The notes beneath the pieces were generated by a model, which saw only the letters and a list, made by a program, of their open reading frames with translations, was not told the origin of the DNA and did no database searches. Shown piece by piece: positions 1-30,822 of a stretch of DNA of 64,000 nt (its first letter is position 1; each line of letters opens with the position of its first letter). The stretch is from assembly GCA_963693365.1 (NCBI GenBank), contig CAVNZM010000015.1:5456001-5520000 (forward strand), given 5' to 3'. This DNA comes from Amoebidium appalachense. Its lineage: Eukaryota > Ichthyosporea. Both the position numbers and the translations under genes were made by a program.

Positions 1-217
1 GTGCACACACCACCAAGTGCTTGGTACTGGCATTGCATTCTTTGCTTTGGAACACACGGGGCCCCTCTGTGCGCTGCCCTTATTTACCTTTCCTGTGAAG
101 CTCTTTCTTACCCCCCCTCCCCCCTCCCCCCTCCCCCCTCCCCCCTCCCCCCTCCCCCTGGGTGTAAGCCACCCCTCTCATCAAACGCGCGCGCACACAC
201 ACACACACGCGCGCGCG

Positions 218-319
<102 letters not shown>

Positions 320-636
320 TCGTCGACACGACTCTCCAACGTCCAAACGACGGTGTCCTCCTTCCCGTTCGGATCACGCTCAAAGTTATACGTGACATTT
401 ACTTCTTCCCCTCTCTGGTTGTCATCATGTTTCATCAATTTCTTGGCCCCGAGACTACTAGCACCCCCACCACGCACGTATTTCCATCCACCAGTCTGCT
501 TGTGGGGGTTTTGGAAGATGAGGAGGATGGGCTGCGACCAATGGACCCCAATAAGAACGTGCACTCGGAGGTTAGGGGGACCAGACGTGATTGCAATATG
601 AGAGGTGACTGAGGCTTATTGGCTTACGAGGAACAG

Positions 637-718
637 GTATTTATATCAGGCCCTTACAATCGTGGCACACATGCATGGTATTTATATCAGGGCCTTACAA
701 TCTTGGCTCACATGCATG
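637..718. repeat. Tandem duplication, about 41-43 bp x2
   Basis: A unit beginning GTATTTATATCAGG and ending CACATGCATG occurs twice head to tail with only a few substitutions. It lies just before a (CA)n tract. Confidence 0.8.
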
Positions 719-723
719 CGTGT

Positions 724-781
<58 letters not shown>

Positions 782-1970
782 ACACACCGGCACACACACA
801 CTCTGACACACACACAGTTTTAAGCCACTCGCTCTTGCTGAAAGTTTGTGCATCTTGTATTTCCTGTTTTCCGCTCGGGTTTCGGATGTTTTACCGTTGA
901 GGGCTTTTTTTTTTTTTTTTTTTTTTTTTTTCCCACTAGATGCACCAGTTGGCTAAAAAAAGAAATATATCCCCCCCCCCCCCCCCCCCCCCCATTTTTT
1001 TTTCCCCCTTTCAAGTTCCCACTTGACTATGCACACGCCGGAGCGTGCAGATAACAGTGATTATGTAACTTTTCATAAGGGTTTGCAGGGCATGACATGA
1101 TGCTGAAACCCCTTGCAGTAATTTCCATGTTTTACGTGTGAATCTCGAAGCAGCCCATTATCTGTAACACCTTAATGGGCCGGGTTTCTAGAAATGCTTA
1201 ATCCTTAAGGGCATGTGTATTGCGGGTAGAGTCATTCCCTTGTAATAAACTTCAAGTATGGTACCCATCGTTTTAGTGCTCGGACGTATGAGTTGAAATC
1301 ACGCGGTGACTGTGTGTGCGAGTTGGTTAAGTTCGATAACTTAAGGGGTGTTGGAATGCATAAAGTTGGTTTACAGTACAGTAAATACGGAAGTGTTCGT
1401 ACATGGTTTTCCAATTTTAGAACTGTTTTGATAAAAGCACTGTAAAGCTAAGGTATAGCAGATGCAGTTATTTGTAGGGGTTAAAGTTAAAGTTTAACGT
1501 CCCCTTATTGATGATGGCGGTTTAATTTTAAAATATAGTTGTGTATAACTATTTCAACTGTGTGTGTTTTGCCTAAGCGTGATGTTTCATCGAAGCTTCT
1601 TTAAGGGCCTTTAAAGCTTAACCTTTCGCGTATGTGGTGCAGTGTTAATGTTTTAGCCCATGCACGAGTGCCTGCCGTTGAGGTTGACTTTGATACATTG
1701 TAAATATATAGCTATGTCGCTGAGGTGTGCCAACACGTGAAACATGGATAGCATGCTACCTTGCTAGGTAAATTTTAAGATTTATTGTTAAAATTTAAAA
1801 TGATAATTCGGGGGTGTTGCTGTTTTTGTGGCTTCAGAATAAACTTTCATGATCCGCTGAGACTCCAGGTTCGATTCAGCGTCAGCGGTCCGGCCCGATG
1901 GAAGTGGCGAAGAGTAGTGTAATTTGAAAGGCTCTGTGCAGCCTACAGCTGTGTGTGTGTGACACTGTGG

Positions 1971-2013
<43 letters not shown>

Positions 2014-2031
2014 CGGTTGTTGGTGTGTGTG

Positions 2032-2070
<39 letters not shown>

Positions 2071-2371
2071 ATGTGTTGTGCGTGTGTGCGTGTGTGCGTC
2101 ATGGTGTGAGTGTGCGTGTGCGTGTGCGTGTGTGCATGTGTGCATGTGTGTGTGTGTTTGTGTGTATGCCGGACACTCTCAGTTTGTGTGTGCACGTGTA
2201 CACGTGTGTGCGTGCATGTGCACCTTTTTGCGAAGCGACATGGCAGTTGTGTGTGTGTCGACGTCTATTTTTAGTGCACTGAGTTGGGCGGCCCAGAGGC
2301 CCAGGGCCTGTTGAATTTCGACGGAGCAGGGCCCTCCCGGCGGGGCGGGGCGGGGGCGGGGTGGGGTGGGG

Positions 2372-2407
<36 letters not shown>

Positions 2408-3130
2408 GTTTTCAAATGGACTGGAGGGTCTGGCGATTGAAGGGTCCCGTAGGCTCGGCCCGTGGTTGCACCGGTGGGGGACCCCCCTCGGAGGGGAAAG
2501 GGGGGGAGGGGGGGGGGGGGGGGGGGGGAGCTGTAAACTTTAATGGGGTTTAGGAGGGAAACAAGTCAACCTGGGCCTTCTTTGCATACACAAACCAGGC
2601 CTACTACCTTAGAGCCTGAACACTACGAACGATACTAAGGCAGTGAGCCCGTGCACAGGCGACTTCAGGTTTCAAAATTCTGAGTAAGTACTATGTATTT
2701 TACGTGATATACAGCGCGTCGCCGTGGTGGCACCCGGAGAATTGAAGCATTCCGGTACCTGTAGTTTCTGTTAAAACCCCGGACATGTACGCGTGCACGT
2801 GTTTAATACTCGTGGCACAAGTCACACTCGGAGGAAATCTTACAAACTCTTAACCGTCAATGTGGGAAAAAAAAAAAAAAAAATACAATATTGAGTTTCC
2901 CAACCTCAGTGAAATTTTTCACGGCCACAGCCGGACCGTGGAGTAAGTTACATCATGCTACTAGTAGCTTAGTGGTACACTCAGTGACACAGTGCACTCA
3001 GCCTGCCAGTCGGTTGCAACGGGTGGGCCGAAACTCGTGGCACTGCCCCGGGACAATGTTCCCCTTGATTTTACGCCATCCTGAAACCTTGTTTTGCCAT
3101 CAGGCGTGAGTGAGGGTGTGTCATAGGAAC

Positions 3131-3218
<88 letters not shown>

Positions 3219-3757
3219 TGGTGGTGGTGGTGGTGGTGGTGGGGGGGGGGGGGGGGGGGGGGGGGGGGAGACCTCCGTTTAACGGACACGGAGGAAAGAA
3301 ACCCCGTTTAACGGACATGGAGGAAAGAAAGCGGAACTTCTGACTTCAGGCAGGCTGCGACAGGGTCAAGAGACTGTAGTAGTCACTGTGATATATAGTG
3401 TTCTGCCACTGTTTGTAACCTTTAAGGGTGACTCTGGTTATCATCATCATTAGACTCAACGGTTATTGAATACTTTCAAGCTTAAGGCAAGGCATAAGGG
3501 TCACCAACGCACCGTGTCTGATTCACTGCGTACTGTGACGTGGCACTTGATATGATCATATGGCAAACTTTAAATTTGTGACAGTGCCGGCCAGGCCCCG
3601 GTCGTGCACTAATTGATCGCTAATCATTCACGTGGCTGAAGTTTACATAACTAATATTACTGATAAGATTCTGAATCTACTAAAATTTTAAAATTTTAGG
3701 GAAATTACGGATTGCTGCTTGAGAACCGTGAATTGTACTGGTAATGACCGGTCGGGG

Positions 3758-3809
<52 letters not shown>

Positions 3810-3929
3810 TATCAAAATTGCCTTGCTGCGGCCTGAATGAAGGCTCTGAAAACTTTACTGGTAATATATATAAAATATATATAATAGCAGAATTCAAATC
3901 AACAAAAAGTCACATGATTCTGCGGACTT

Positions 3930-4165
3930 GGAAGCAGAATCATTCTGCAAAAAGCCCCACTCGAATTATTCTGCAAAAGCATTAGGCAGAATTATTCGGA
4001 ACAGTTATTTAAAAGTCGAATTTAATCTGCAGAAAGCAGAATTATTCTGCAAAAAAGTCGAGTGATTTGATGTCATCAAATATAAACTCCTCTTTTTGCA
4101 GGAAAAAAAAGTAGACGATGCTGCAGAAAGCAGAAACTTTGAAGCAGAATTATATCTGCAAAAAA
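3930..4165. repeat. Cluster of GCAGAAT / ATTCTGC palindromic motifs
   Basis: The heptamer GCAGAAT and its reverse complement ATTCTGC recur in this stretch, several times as a near-perfect palindrome (GCAGAATNATTCTGC, at about 3933 and 4037, with a diverged copy at about 4147). The palindrome is usually followed by AAAAAG. This is a degenerate satellite or a binding-site-like cluster; function unknown. Confidence 0.6.
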
Positions 4166-4254
4166 GGGGAATCCTGGCACAAACACAGACTGATCAGCAA
4201 ATCTGAAAACACCGAGGCTCAGCCACACAAATGCCTCATTAGTTAAGCTGCGTC

Positions 4255-4535
4255 AGGCTAACAGCCACGCGTCCGCACCGCCACGCGCTGGCAGCAAAGC
4301 AAACATACAAAAAGAACCAAAATTTTAGACTGTGTGACGGAGCGTGTCAACACAAAGGAAGAACAAGCCAAGAATCTAGCTATCATGAGAGTCAAGGCGC
4401 TCTTCTTTGTGTTTTCTAGAGCTACTATACTAAAGGCACTGAGATATTGTTCAAAAACAAAAACAAAACAAAACAATAAAAACAGGCTAACAGCCACGCG
4501 TCCGCACCGCCGCGCGCTGGCAGCAAAGCAAACGT
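4255..4535. repeat. 52-bp direct repeat pair
   Basis: A GC-rich 52-bp block starting GGCTAACAGCCACGCGTCCG is present at about 4255-4306 and again at 4484-4535, differing by about one base. The two copies flank about 180 bp of unrelated AT-rich sequence. It could be a target-site-like or gap-repair duplication; no element boundaries were recognised between the copies. Confidence 0.75.
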
Positions 4536-5585
4536 CGGCTGACACGTCACAGGCTACACCGTACACGTGCGCACCGTCTCTGCACCTACGGGCACGTGTT
4601 CCGTGGAACTATCACCCCTTTGACAGGGTTGGGCTGGGGTTCGCCAGCTTAACCGTATCGCCCTTTGGCCAATCGTAACGGACAATTTCTTATTAATATT
4701 CGTAACGGGTGGGTTCTTTTTTTTCCCTTTTTTTTTTCTTCTTTTGACTGTAGACCGTGATTCGAAAATCACGTAACTATTTAGTAGGTTAAGGTCTCGT
4801 TCGTTAACGGAATTAACCAGACAAATCACTCCACCAACTAAGAACGGCCATGCACCACCACCCATAGAAGGAGCTGCAAGCCCCGCCTAAAACGCCCCTC
4901 CAGTCGCAAAACTCAAAATACGTGTTTTTACAAATTGAGTACCGCAAGATTACAAGCCCTGAAAACTTATCGGGCTCGCTATTGCACATGAGAAGCGCTG
5001 TAGATATGTTCTTAAGGGGGAATGTGCTGTTCTTGAACAGAAATATTGAAAGAATAGGGAAAATTACATATTCAAGCGTTTATAATGCTAAACACCTGAT
5101 ACGAAAGCTGTTACGACGGTACCCTGACCTTATTCGTATCGGGGTCTCTCGTTAATCGTAATTACGAAGATTTTTTTCGTAATCCCTACCCTGCCCTTTG
5201 AAACGCTTTTATTGGCTGGTGTAAACAACAGGTATGCAAATACATTCCAAATATAAAATATGGGCACAGCTGATTGGTTGAAGAGGGGGACTATGATAAG
5301 TATGGCCGTTGCCCTGGCGACAATCTTCCACATCTGACATTGAAATGATTCGAAAACTGTTCTTTTGTGGGTAAAATATTGAAGTAAATAAAAAGTTAAG
5401 GCCTAGAGATTGCGTGTTCACTCCTAGGACACTATCATGAAAATTATATCCTTTGTGTATGCAGCATTTTCTTTGAGAAAGTTCAATCATTTAGAATTTT
5501 TTTTTATCAGGATCAGGATCTCCGCCGATGAGCCGCATAAGGTGGCATAGCAGGAAAATTTAAAATACAGCCTTTTAAGACATAT

Positions 5586-5621
<36 letters not shown>

Positions 5622-5663
5622 ATATATATATATATATATATATATATCTATACTATATATATA

Positions 5664-5745
<82 letters not shown>

Positions 5746-7267
5746 TGCACACATAGCTATACGCTGAATATTCGTGTATTCAAGTTTCAATTTGCCGCGG
5801 CCGCGGCCAAGCCGCGCAACCACACCCGCCAACTTTTTTGTTCAAGCATTGTCCATCAGCACTGAACGCATAGGCTAACTACAGAACCACCTTTTTACTG
5901 CGAAAGAAAGCTGAAAAATAATAAGCAACAGTTTTCCTTGTCTTACCAATTTATATTATAAGAAAATGATACGAGGTGCCTTTCAGATGTCCTTCAATGG
6001 CGTCGGGAGTGACTCCCGCAACCTCGGCCCGGCCGCGAGCAGTGTGGCCCCATGAACGGAATGTTGAGGCAATTCAATGCGGGGAAGGGGTGCAAAAAGA
6101 CTGTGATGGAATTTTATAATTTGTCGCGACGTCAGTGGGACACTTCAAGTGAGCGCCAACTTCACCAAAAAAGTTGATTACAGTAGAAACGGCTTCACAA
6201 AAAGAGTTAAAATTTGTGATCAGTTATCCTGTTTATTAGGATTAGTTTCCAAAAAGTTTTTTAACACATGTTGAACCATATAAAAGTAGTCGCCCCGTCC
6301 GGGGCTTTGTCAGGCTTACATGTTATAGCCCGACAAGCGGCTGCGCGCTCAGTCCATTTACCCTGCTCATTACCAGCGATGCGATTAGCCGAATCAGCCT
6401 AAACTATTGTGGAATGCAGAATACAAAAGAAGTCGTTAGCGTGCGCTCTGATTGGTAGAAGTATACGGCACAAGATCCCCCTATACTCCTGTGAAAGGGC
6501 GCCGAGTCACCTCGCCACCTCGCCTAAGAGCGGCTGTTTCGAAGAGATAGAACTGAAGTCTTGAAAAAAACATAGTAATATAAGAAAGCGTAAAAAAAGA
6601 CAAAATAGAATCTAAAAAAAGCCGTTCAAGTTCAGCATGCGGTTGTAAAAGGCAAACTCCGCTGTTGTTTCCCGGATATAAATTCATGTTTCACATATAT
6701 AATTATTATTTACTCGTACGAACGTCAACAAAACTTTATTGCATGCCATATTTTAGTCACTCAAGTTCGGAAGTTCGCGATCGGGTACCAGGGCTAGAAA
6801 TTACATTTTAGGATTACTGTATTTTGGCATCTGGCGGATCGCCGCCTAATTTTGTCCGGAGGTATTTACTTCCTTTTTACTTCCTTATATCTATCCGATA
6901 AATGTATACCTATCCGGCGTCGGGGGGGACCCCCGTAAGATTCATTGGCAATATATTCATAATCTTGCGTTTATACTACTATGATATAAATCTCCTCTCA
7001 GTTATTTCCAACAATCATGTGACCATTATGTTGAGGGCAACTTACTATGTACATGATGGCTACTCCTTTCGAGCCTCACCAATATTAGCTAAACCGTCTT
7101 TTGAACTATATATCTCTGAAAATGTGTAGATTGAATGCTCTATAAAATACAACAAGCCCAGAAAGCAGACTAATTTTGATATTGAGTGGGTAGCTCAACT
7201 TGCATTTTCCACTTGCAATCGCCATACAGTCGACGTCATGAGATATACTGCGGTATTGAGATATTTT

Positions 7268-7269
<2 letters not shown>

Positions 7270-7345
<76 letters not shown>
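7270..7345 (+). repeat. Poly-G tract, 76 bp
   Basis: An uninterrupted run of G, the longest homopolymer in the window. It is preceded by a short T run. Length may be approximate if it was assembled from noisy reads. Confidence 0.9.
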
Positions 7346-7347
<2 letters not shown>

Positions 7348-8315
7348 TTCTAGAAAAGTTTTATTTACTTCCCCAACCTCCAACTCAGGTGGAACTAAGT
7401 TCCAGGCTTTACTGGTACTTTCTAAAAATTAACGGTATATTTAATTCCGAAAACAGTGTAATTTCCTGCCCTGTCGGGTACATTTAATTAAATATCTTTA
7501 TACTACATTTATATCGATAACCACTCTCAAACCTTTTGGTGCTCTAATTTTTTTGTTGATTTATAATTTGCTATTCCTAATATGTTCTACATATAACGTA
7601 TTAATACTAGAATTTGTATTTAGTGTCGCAAGATAATAATTACGTATACACAGATAGCTGGCCTATTCACCATATCATTATCCAAAACCCCAACCACCCC
7701 AGTGCGTGAAAATTTGGGGGGATCGTGGCACAACATATTCTCTGTGCGCCGAGTTTCCAGTCAAAAGAAAAAAAGAGTTTACACTTCTCCGACGCACTTT
7801 TCACAGTTTTATTCCTGAGAATAAACCCTTGGGCAATTTCTCCACCGTTTGGCCGCTGAACTTAGACATAAACTGAAAAACTAGCTATAGTCAATAAGAT
7901 GGATAAGGGATAAGGAGAGTACAGGAAATAACTACATAACAGGTGTTACAGTATATCTAAGACACCTTGCTAACATATATTCTCTCTCAAATTGGTAACG
8001 GTTACCGTTAAAACCATCGGAACACTGTCACCACTGAGGTGTCCTACCCGGTTGGTAAAATATAAATTGCACTTTCCGTAGCAATTCGCTCATGACTTCA
8101 TGCTTTATACATCTCCCCCGCTAGCACTAAACGGCAACTTCTTTCCATCTTCTTTTATGTTTTCAACACTCTCTTTTCACTTTCTTCAGTAACTCCTGTT
8201 CCTTTCATTAGTGTGGTGAAGACTAGGTTGCAAAAGCCCACCAAAACCTTTCACCAACAACAGTAGTACTCTGCCAGGTCGTGCTTTCTCTCCCAAACAG
8301 CAGCCAACCACCGAC

Positions 8316-9991
8316 ATGGATTTCCTCGACCGCTCTGACCCCTATTGGCTTGAGACTTACAACACCACCGACTCACCTCTCGACGACCCTCGGCTCTGGG
8401 ACACAGACATCCCTGCCGATAATTTCCCCCAAGCGAGACGAAACAGGAATGAGCGGTGGCCGGCACACTATGACCGTGAGCACGATGAAGATGTTCAAGA
8501 GGATGTGATGGGGTTGCGTAGATCTGCCTCATATGCGGACGTACCAGTGCGTACACGCGGCAGGTGGGGGAGGGAGAGTGGGGTTGAATGGGAAGATGGG
8601 AGGCAGTATTCCAGAAGCACACACGAGGGGTTGGACGCTGTGGAAGGGCGTGCACGTGGCACACTTGCACACAGAGAGGCGGCACGGTTTGCGCCAGAGG
8701 TGCCTCTGGGCACGTACACGGGGAGTCCACGTGGTGAACGTGCAGGGCAGGTGGCTGCGTTCTTTGATGACCTGGACAGGCAGCACCTGAGGAGGGGAGG
8801 GGGGAGGGGGGCAGAGCCGTATGCAAGGGTGAGAGGGGTGCAGAGTGAGTGGGGGGGCAGGGAGGTGCACTACGAGGAGGGATACAGGAGGGGGCACGCC
8901 GAGAGACAGCCAAGTGGCCTGCACTCGACAAAGGCCCTGCCCGGATACCCCTCCCCCCATGCCCCACGTGCACGTAGGTTCTCTGGGGAAGGGTCGGTTC
9001 ACTCCCCCCCCCTTACAGCCGCGCACGTGTTCTTCACAACAGCACCACCTCTCTTGATGGGTTAAGACGCCACAGCGCCCCTCTTGACGACCCCACAATC
9101 CCACTTCGCTCAGCAAACAGCCACCCCAGATTCGCAACATCAGAGCCACAGAAATCCCAGTTGGGGCCACGACGCGCGCCTATTCCCCGCCCCGTGTATG
9201 TTGAGGGGGTGGGGGTGGACGAAGGGGCGTCGCAGCTTTTTGCGCAAATATTGTCTATGCCCCTTAACCCACAACAGGAGGCGGTTGCCAGGCAGAGAAA
9301 GAGGCGGCTGTTTAGCGAGCTGGAGAGGAAGGTGGAGTGCAGAGTGTGCCAGAAGAGATATGCCAGTGTGAAGGTGCGTGTGGTGCGATGTTTTGGTCGC
9401 GTGTGGTTGGGTTTGTTAAGTTTTGGAGACGTCTGCTGCTTTTGGGTTTATTTTGCTTTTGCTTGGCAGTGTTTGCATTGCAAAATTCATTCTAGTCTTA
9501 TTCCGTGCTTGGTCCCACGGCTCTTATCTTTGCACATGCTCTTTGTGAACCTTGACTCCTCAGCTCCTCACTTTCTTGGTGTTCACACATCATGCATACC
9601 TTTTTTGACCGCCCTTTCCCCTTCCCTTCAGGCACGCAACCAACATGAGCGTCTCAAGCACCCAGAGCTGCCAGCACGTGCCCCCTTCCTTCTGGGACAG
9701 CTACAGTCCGAACACACAGACAACGAAAACACGGGAGAGGAACCACACGAAAGCACACATTCTCCCTCTCTGTCTGAGTCCTTGACTGGGTCTCCTACCG
9801 GCCAGAAAAACAGCGCTGTGGGTGGGTCCTCCAATGGAATTCACGATAGAATGCTTGATTTTGGGAGGGGGTTGGTTGTGCAGAGTGATGACGAGGGGGA
9901 TATGTACATAAAGGAGGAATACGACGAAAGGTTGTTGAGGGGGGGCTCGGCAGGGACGGGGGTTGCTATGGAGGTAGGGGGGCACCTGTAA
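8316..9991 (+). CDS. Single C2H2 zinc-finger protein (function unknown)
   Basis: The start ATG at 8316 sits in ACCGACATGG, a good initiation context, and the frame is protein-like from the first codon. The last two exons are well supported. One ends at 9373 (AAG|GTGCGT) and the next begins at 9632 (CCTTCAG|GCA), both phase 0. The splice joins CRVCQKRYASVK to ARNQHERLKH and makes a C-x2-C-x12-H-x4-H zinc finger. The stop is TAA at 9989-9991. The 5' exon is in another frame, so an intron lies between about 8828 and 9018. The best fit is 8829-8977 (GGTGAGA donor, CACGTAG acceptor), giving about 422 aa. A 41-bp intron at 8978-9018 (donor AG|GTTCTC, TTACAG acceptor) also restores the frame. The N-terminus is rich in Arg, Asp and Glu; the C-terminus is acidic and Ser-rich. 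A lone finger of this kind may bind nucleic acid or protein. I do not recognise the family. Confidence 0.65.
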
Positions 9992-11941
9992 AAACGACAG
10001 GGCGGAGGGGGGGGGGGGGGGGGGGAAGGGGGGGGGGGAAGAGAGAGAGAGAGAGGGGCGGGGGGGGAGGGAGGGGGGAGAGGGTTCTGGCTTCACAGGG
10101 TTTGAGTGCTCCAAAGAACGTTCGTAGGATGTAAAGGTTGAACTGTGATTTTATGACATTCTTGAGAGTTTTTCAGGCTGAATGTGCATTGTGATGTGGC
10201 TGCTCTGCATGGTCAGCAAGACTCATATTTAGAGCAGAGCAAGCGAAAGCTCTGCTTGGCTAGCTTTGAGAATCTGGTGTAATTTTGAAACAGCCTCAGG
10301 AAACCGTGACGTGGAAACAGCTTCTGGGCGTGATGATTGATTCTTATGATTTATGATGGTTGTACCACATAATTATTTTGAAGGTTTGATGTGCACTCTT
10401 GAAAGTTCTTCTTGTAATGTGATATGACGTTATATGGTAAGATGTGTAAACGTATGTGCAGTTTGAATCCTGCGAGACTCTGTCAGTATGTAGCCCGATG
10501 AAGATCTTCTAGCCTCTAGCTAATCTTTCCGTTGTGTCGTTTTTCTTTCTTTCATTCTTTTCTTTCTTTTTACGACGTGGACTTCTCTTTTCCTTGATAT
10601 GCTCCAGTCTGTGAGACAAGTCCAGCCTGCCAGTGGCCGGGTTACAAACATTTGCAATGATGGCGCAAGAGAATTAACGGGCAGAACTGAAACACGTGAT
10701 TTCTGGCTGCTTGTTTACTGTTGCTGTCCGTTTACACCGAGGCACCAGGTCTTTCAATTTGCCCGTAATAATCCCGTAATGCCTCATCACATATGCATCT
10801 CTCCGGAGCCAGGGGGTAATATTAGGGAGCTCGTTGCAGTCGGGGCCCACACTCATCCTGCTATAGCTAGCCATTATATTCATTCTCACAGGATTATGGG
10901 GTCCGAGGTGATGTTTTTTGGGCATGTTGATCATTTTAAACAGTTGTGACACAAGGGCTCAACACACTAATAATCATGTTTCGATGCATGGGCGCGTTGC
11001 ATCTAGGCGTGCAATAGCCACCACTGGTGGTGGTCACGTTGTTGGTTGTCACTTGTGCAGTGATCCACGCATCACTAGTTTTTTGCGGTGTAATATTCAG
11101 CCCGTGGCCTCCATTTGAACATGCATGCCTTCCGGTGGCACAGCGCATCACCATTGCTGCGCGATGCCTTCGTTATCACCAGTGCGTTGCACCAACTCAT
11201 CATATGTCCTGGCCCGTTTCAAGATCTGAGTAGCATTTAACAAGAAAGGTTGTTCAATCAGTGATGCAGGCTTGCTTGTCGCACACAAAACGGTGCGCGG
11301 GACATCACAGCACACAAAAGTACCACAACACAAACCCCCCCGGGTTGGGCAACTTAATTGTGACACCATTTGTACAACTGTTGCGGGCCTTCGCATACAC
11401 CAGTTTATTCGTGCTCTGAAACCTCCAGCATACACCTTTTTAATAGTTGTGTTGTTACTAATTGCTCATCATCTGCCATCATTTTCTACCTTCATACTTT
11501 CCTTCGGTTACCTTAGCCTACCCTTCATCAAAATGCAAAACATTCAAACTGCCAATATTGCAGATTCTAAATGGCGGTTCTTGCACACCCTTTCAATCCA
11601 AGGTATGATATATGGCATTCTCCCTGCTCGTGTCTCGACAGTGTTTTCCTTTCGCATGCTAGAAGGGAATAACAACGCAACATCATTCGATAAGCTAGAT
11701 GGGAATAACATGGCAACATCATTCGATACACTGAGAACAAAATAAATATCACTCAAGCATATATTATGCCTAACATAATAGGGCGTTTGATCCGATCCAC
11801 CCGCCCCTCTCTCTCTCTCTCCCCCCCCCCCCCCCTCCCCCCCCCCCCCCCTCTGGTTCACTAAAAAGGTGCCAAAGAGGGGTGGCTGAGCGGGTGGGAG
11901 GGGGGGACGGGGGCCCGCGGGGGGAAGCTAGGGGTTGGGTA
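9992..11941. other. Intergenic, convergent gene ends
   Basis: This separates the 3' ends of the zinc-finger gene (+) and the USP gene (-). It holds G-rich runs at about 10002-10080 and a C-rich tract at about 11811-11850. A possible minus-strand poly(A) signal (TTTATT on the + strand at 11404-11409) lies about 530 bp beyond the USP stop. I see no gene in it. Confidence 0.5.
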
Positions 11942-28794
<16,853 letters not shown>

Positions 28795-30165
28795 TTTTCA
28801 AACCTTTCACTAGTCACGATGTTCCATGTTAGTGGTGTTGTCCATAAAAAGATCGATGTGGTTGTCAGACTGGCAAAAAAAAAAAAAAAACAGAAACGAA
28901 GAAAAAAGTCTTTAGTAGGCGGAAATAATTTTTGGAAACGGTGTGTTTCATGCTCACAAAAGTTACAGAGCTGTGTCGATTACAAACTGATCGCAAATCC
29001 AGAACGATATACAACGCAACGGAAGTGGCCTGTCCCAAGTTTCGTGAACTTTAGGTACACCGTTTGCAGTGAATGCGCAAAGTCAAACATAGGTGCTGTG
29101 TGCTCTAATCAAAATACACCAATGATGTTCTTTGTGCCAATCATGTACACTGAAAACTAAACCTGACGTAAGTTGGTCGTCGCATTTGAAGGCCGCATCG
29201 ACGAAGTTCGTTCACCAATTTCATCACGGCCTGTTCACGTTTACATGTTCATCGTCATGAACAAAAGGGCCGCCCCACATATACTGCACGGTAAGCCAGG
29301 GTTCTTAATATGTAAAAAAGGAAGGGGTTTAGCTGAGTAGAAGTGTCTCCTCCTGCTCTGCTAAGACCGTCTTTATTGAAATTTAAAAAAACATGGACGA
29401 AAAATGGCTGTGTACGATGCAAGTCCTGCGTACATAACAAACAATTAATAGAGATGTGCGCGACCAGCTGCCGCCCAAATACATTCACATCATGTGTGAC
29501 CAGCACACGCTCTCAACGGCCCACCCCTCCTCCTCCCCCACACACAAAGATGAAGCACGGACACAACGAACAGAAACAACCCAAGTGTTCTAAGCATTCA
29601 TACAATCACAATCTCCCTTCCAGCAATAACTGAAGTTCCTTTGGATTAGGGCTATGCCCCAGCCTAAGATTAACATAATAGCTGTTCCCATCTGCAAACT
29701 CCAATTTTTCCATGTTTCGTTTCTGTCTTTGCTCCTTGCTCGTGCCGCCCAGCCCAGCATGTGGGGGTATCAACTGAGCCATCGGAATAGTGCGGTCTAC
29801 CCGCGAACCGGTGAAGGAGAGAGTGGAGACAGTAATAGTCCTGTGTTGTGTGTCTGTATGTGAGGGAAGAAAGGGAATGGGAAAGGTGGGGTGGTGGGAG
29901 GGGGTGGAGGTTCAGACTGGGTTAGTGTTTTGCTAGGAAGAAGGGGAGGTAGGAGATCCGGTGGGCAGGTGAGGGAGTGGTGGAGTGCGTCAGTGGTTGA
30001 TACCGCTTTGTTGTGGAACGGGAAAAAATGACGAGGGGGGAAGAAGCGGGTGTTTGCACACTGCGTAAGTTTTACATGTACATGTGTGCCAGACTTAGTG
30101 TGCTCGTTGCTTGTAGAGGAAACTCGGCGACGGCATTGACGGGTGAGTGCATGGAGAAAGGAACC

Positions 30166-30204
<39 letters not shown>

Positions 30205-30822
30205 GAGGGGGGGGAAGGAGGGGAGACATCTCTCTCAACTTGGATGCCTCCAGTACGTTTAGGGTGCCAGGTCAGGTAGGTAGGGGTGGAGAAGATCAAA
30301 GTGAGGAAAGATGCGCATGTATGTCAGAATGCACGGGTGTTTATCTGGGGGGAAGGGTGGGGAGAGTAAAGGGAGGGCATGAGGAAAGACAGAGACAGAC
30401 AGACGGATAGAGAGAAGGCGGGAGGGGGGGGAGGAAAGAAGGAGGTATTGACGGAGGGGGAGGGGGAGGATGAGAGGCCCCCAAGACTTGTGCAAGGTTT
30501 ATGAAGTAGAAAGAGAAAACAAGGCAATCTGAAGTGAGATGCAATTAGGGGTTGTGTTATGAGTAGGTGAGTGCGCGCGTGGGTGCGAGTGTGTGCGTGC
30601 TGGGAGGGGGAGAGGGGAGGGGGAGGGGGAGCGGGGGTGGGGAGGATGAGAGACTTTGCATAACTTTATGCCATGCCGTCTATAACGAGAGAAGGACTGC
30701 ACATGAGGGATGCATCCAGAGACGTGCATGGCGTGTGTGTCACTTGAATGGGGAGAGCACATGGAGGGGGGGGAGGGGGAGGAGAAGGGGGGGGGAGGGG
30801 GGGGGGGGAGTAGCCTACCCAC
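28795..30822. other. Spacer between USP start and the upstream minus-strand gene
   Basis: It contains the USP 5' flank, two G-runs at about 30169-30203 and 30793-30809, and GA-rich DNA. Later exons of the upstream minus-strand gene are expected here. Candidates are SFSRYRRHGIKLCKVSH at about 30635-30690 (after a TGTGCAG acceptor) and a frame at about 30270 reading YLTWHPKRTGG, but I could not connect them with sound splice sites. Confidence 0.35.
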
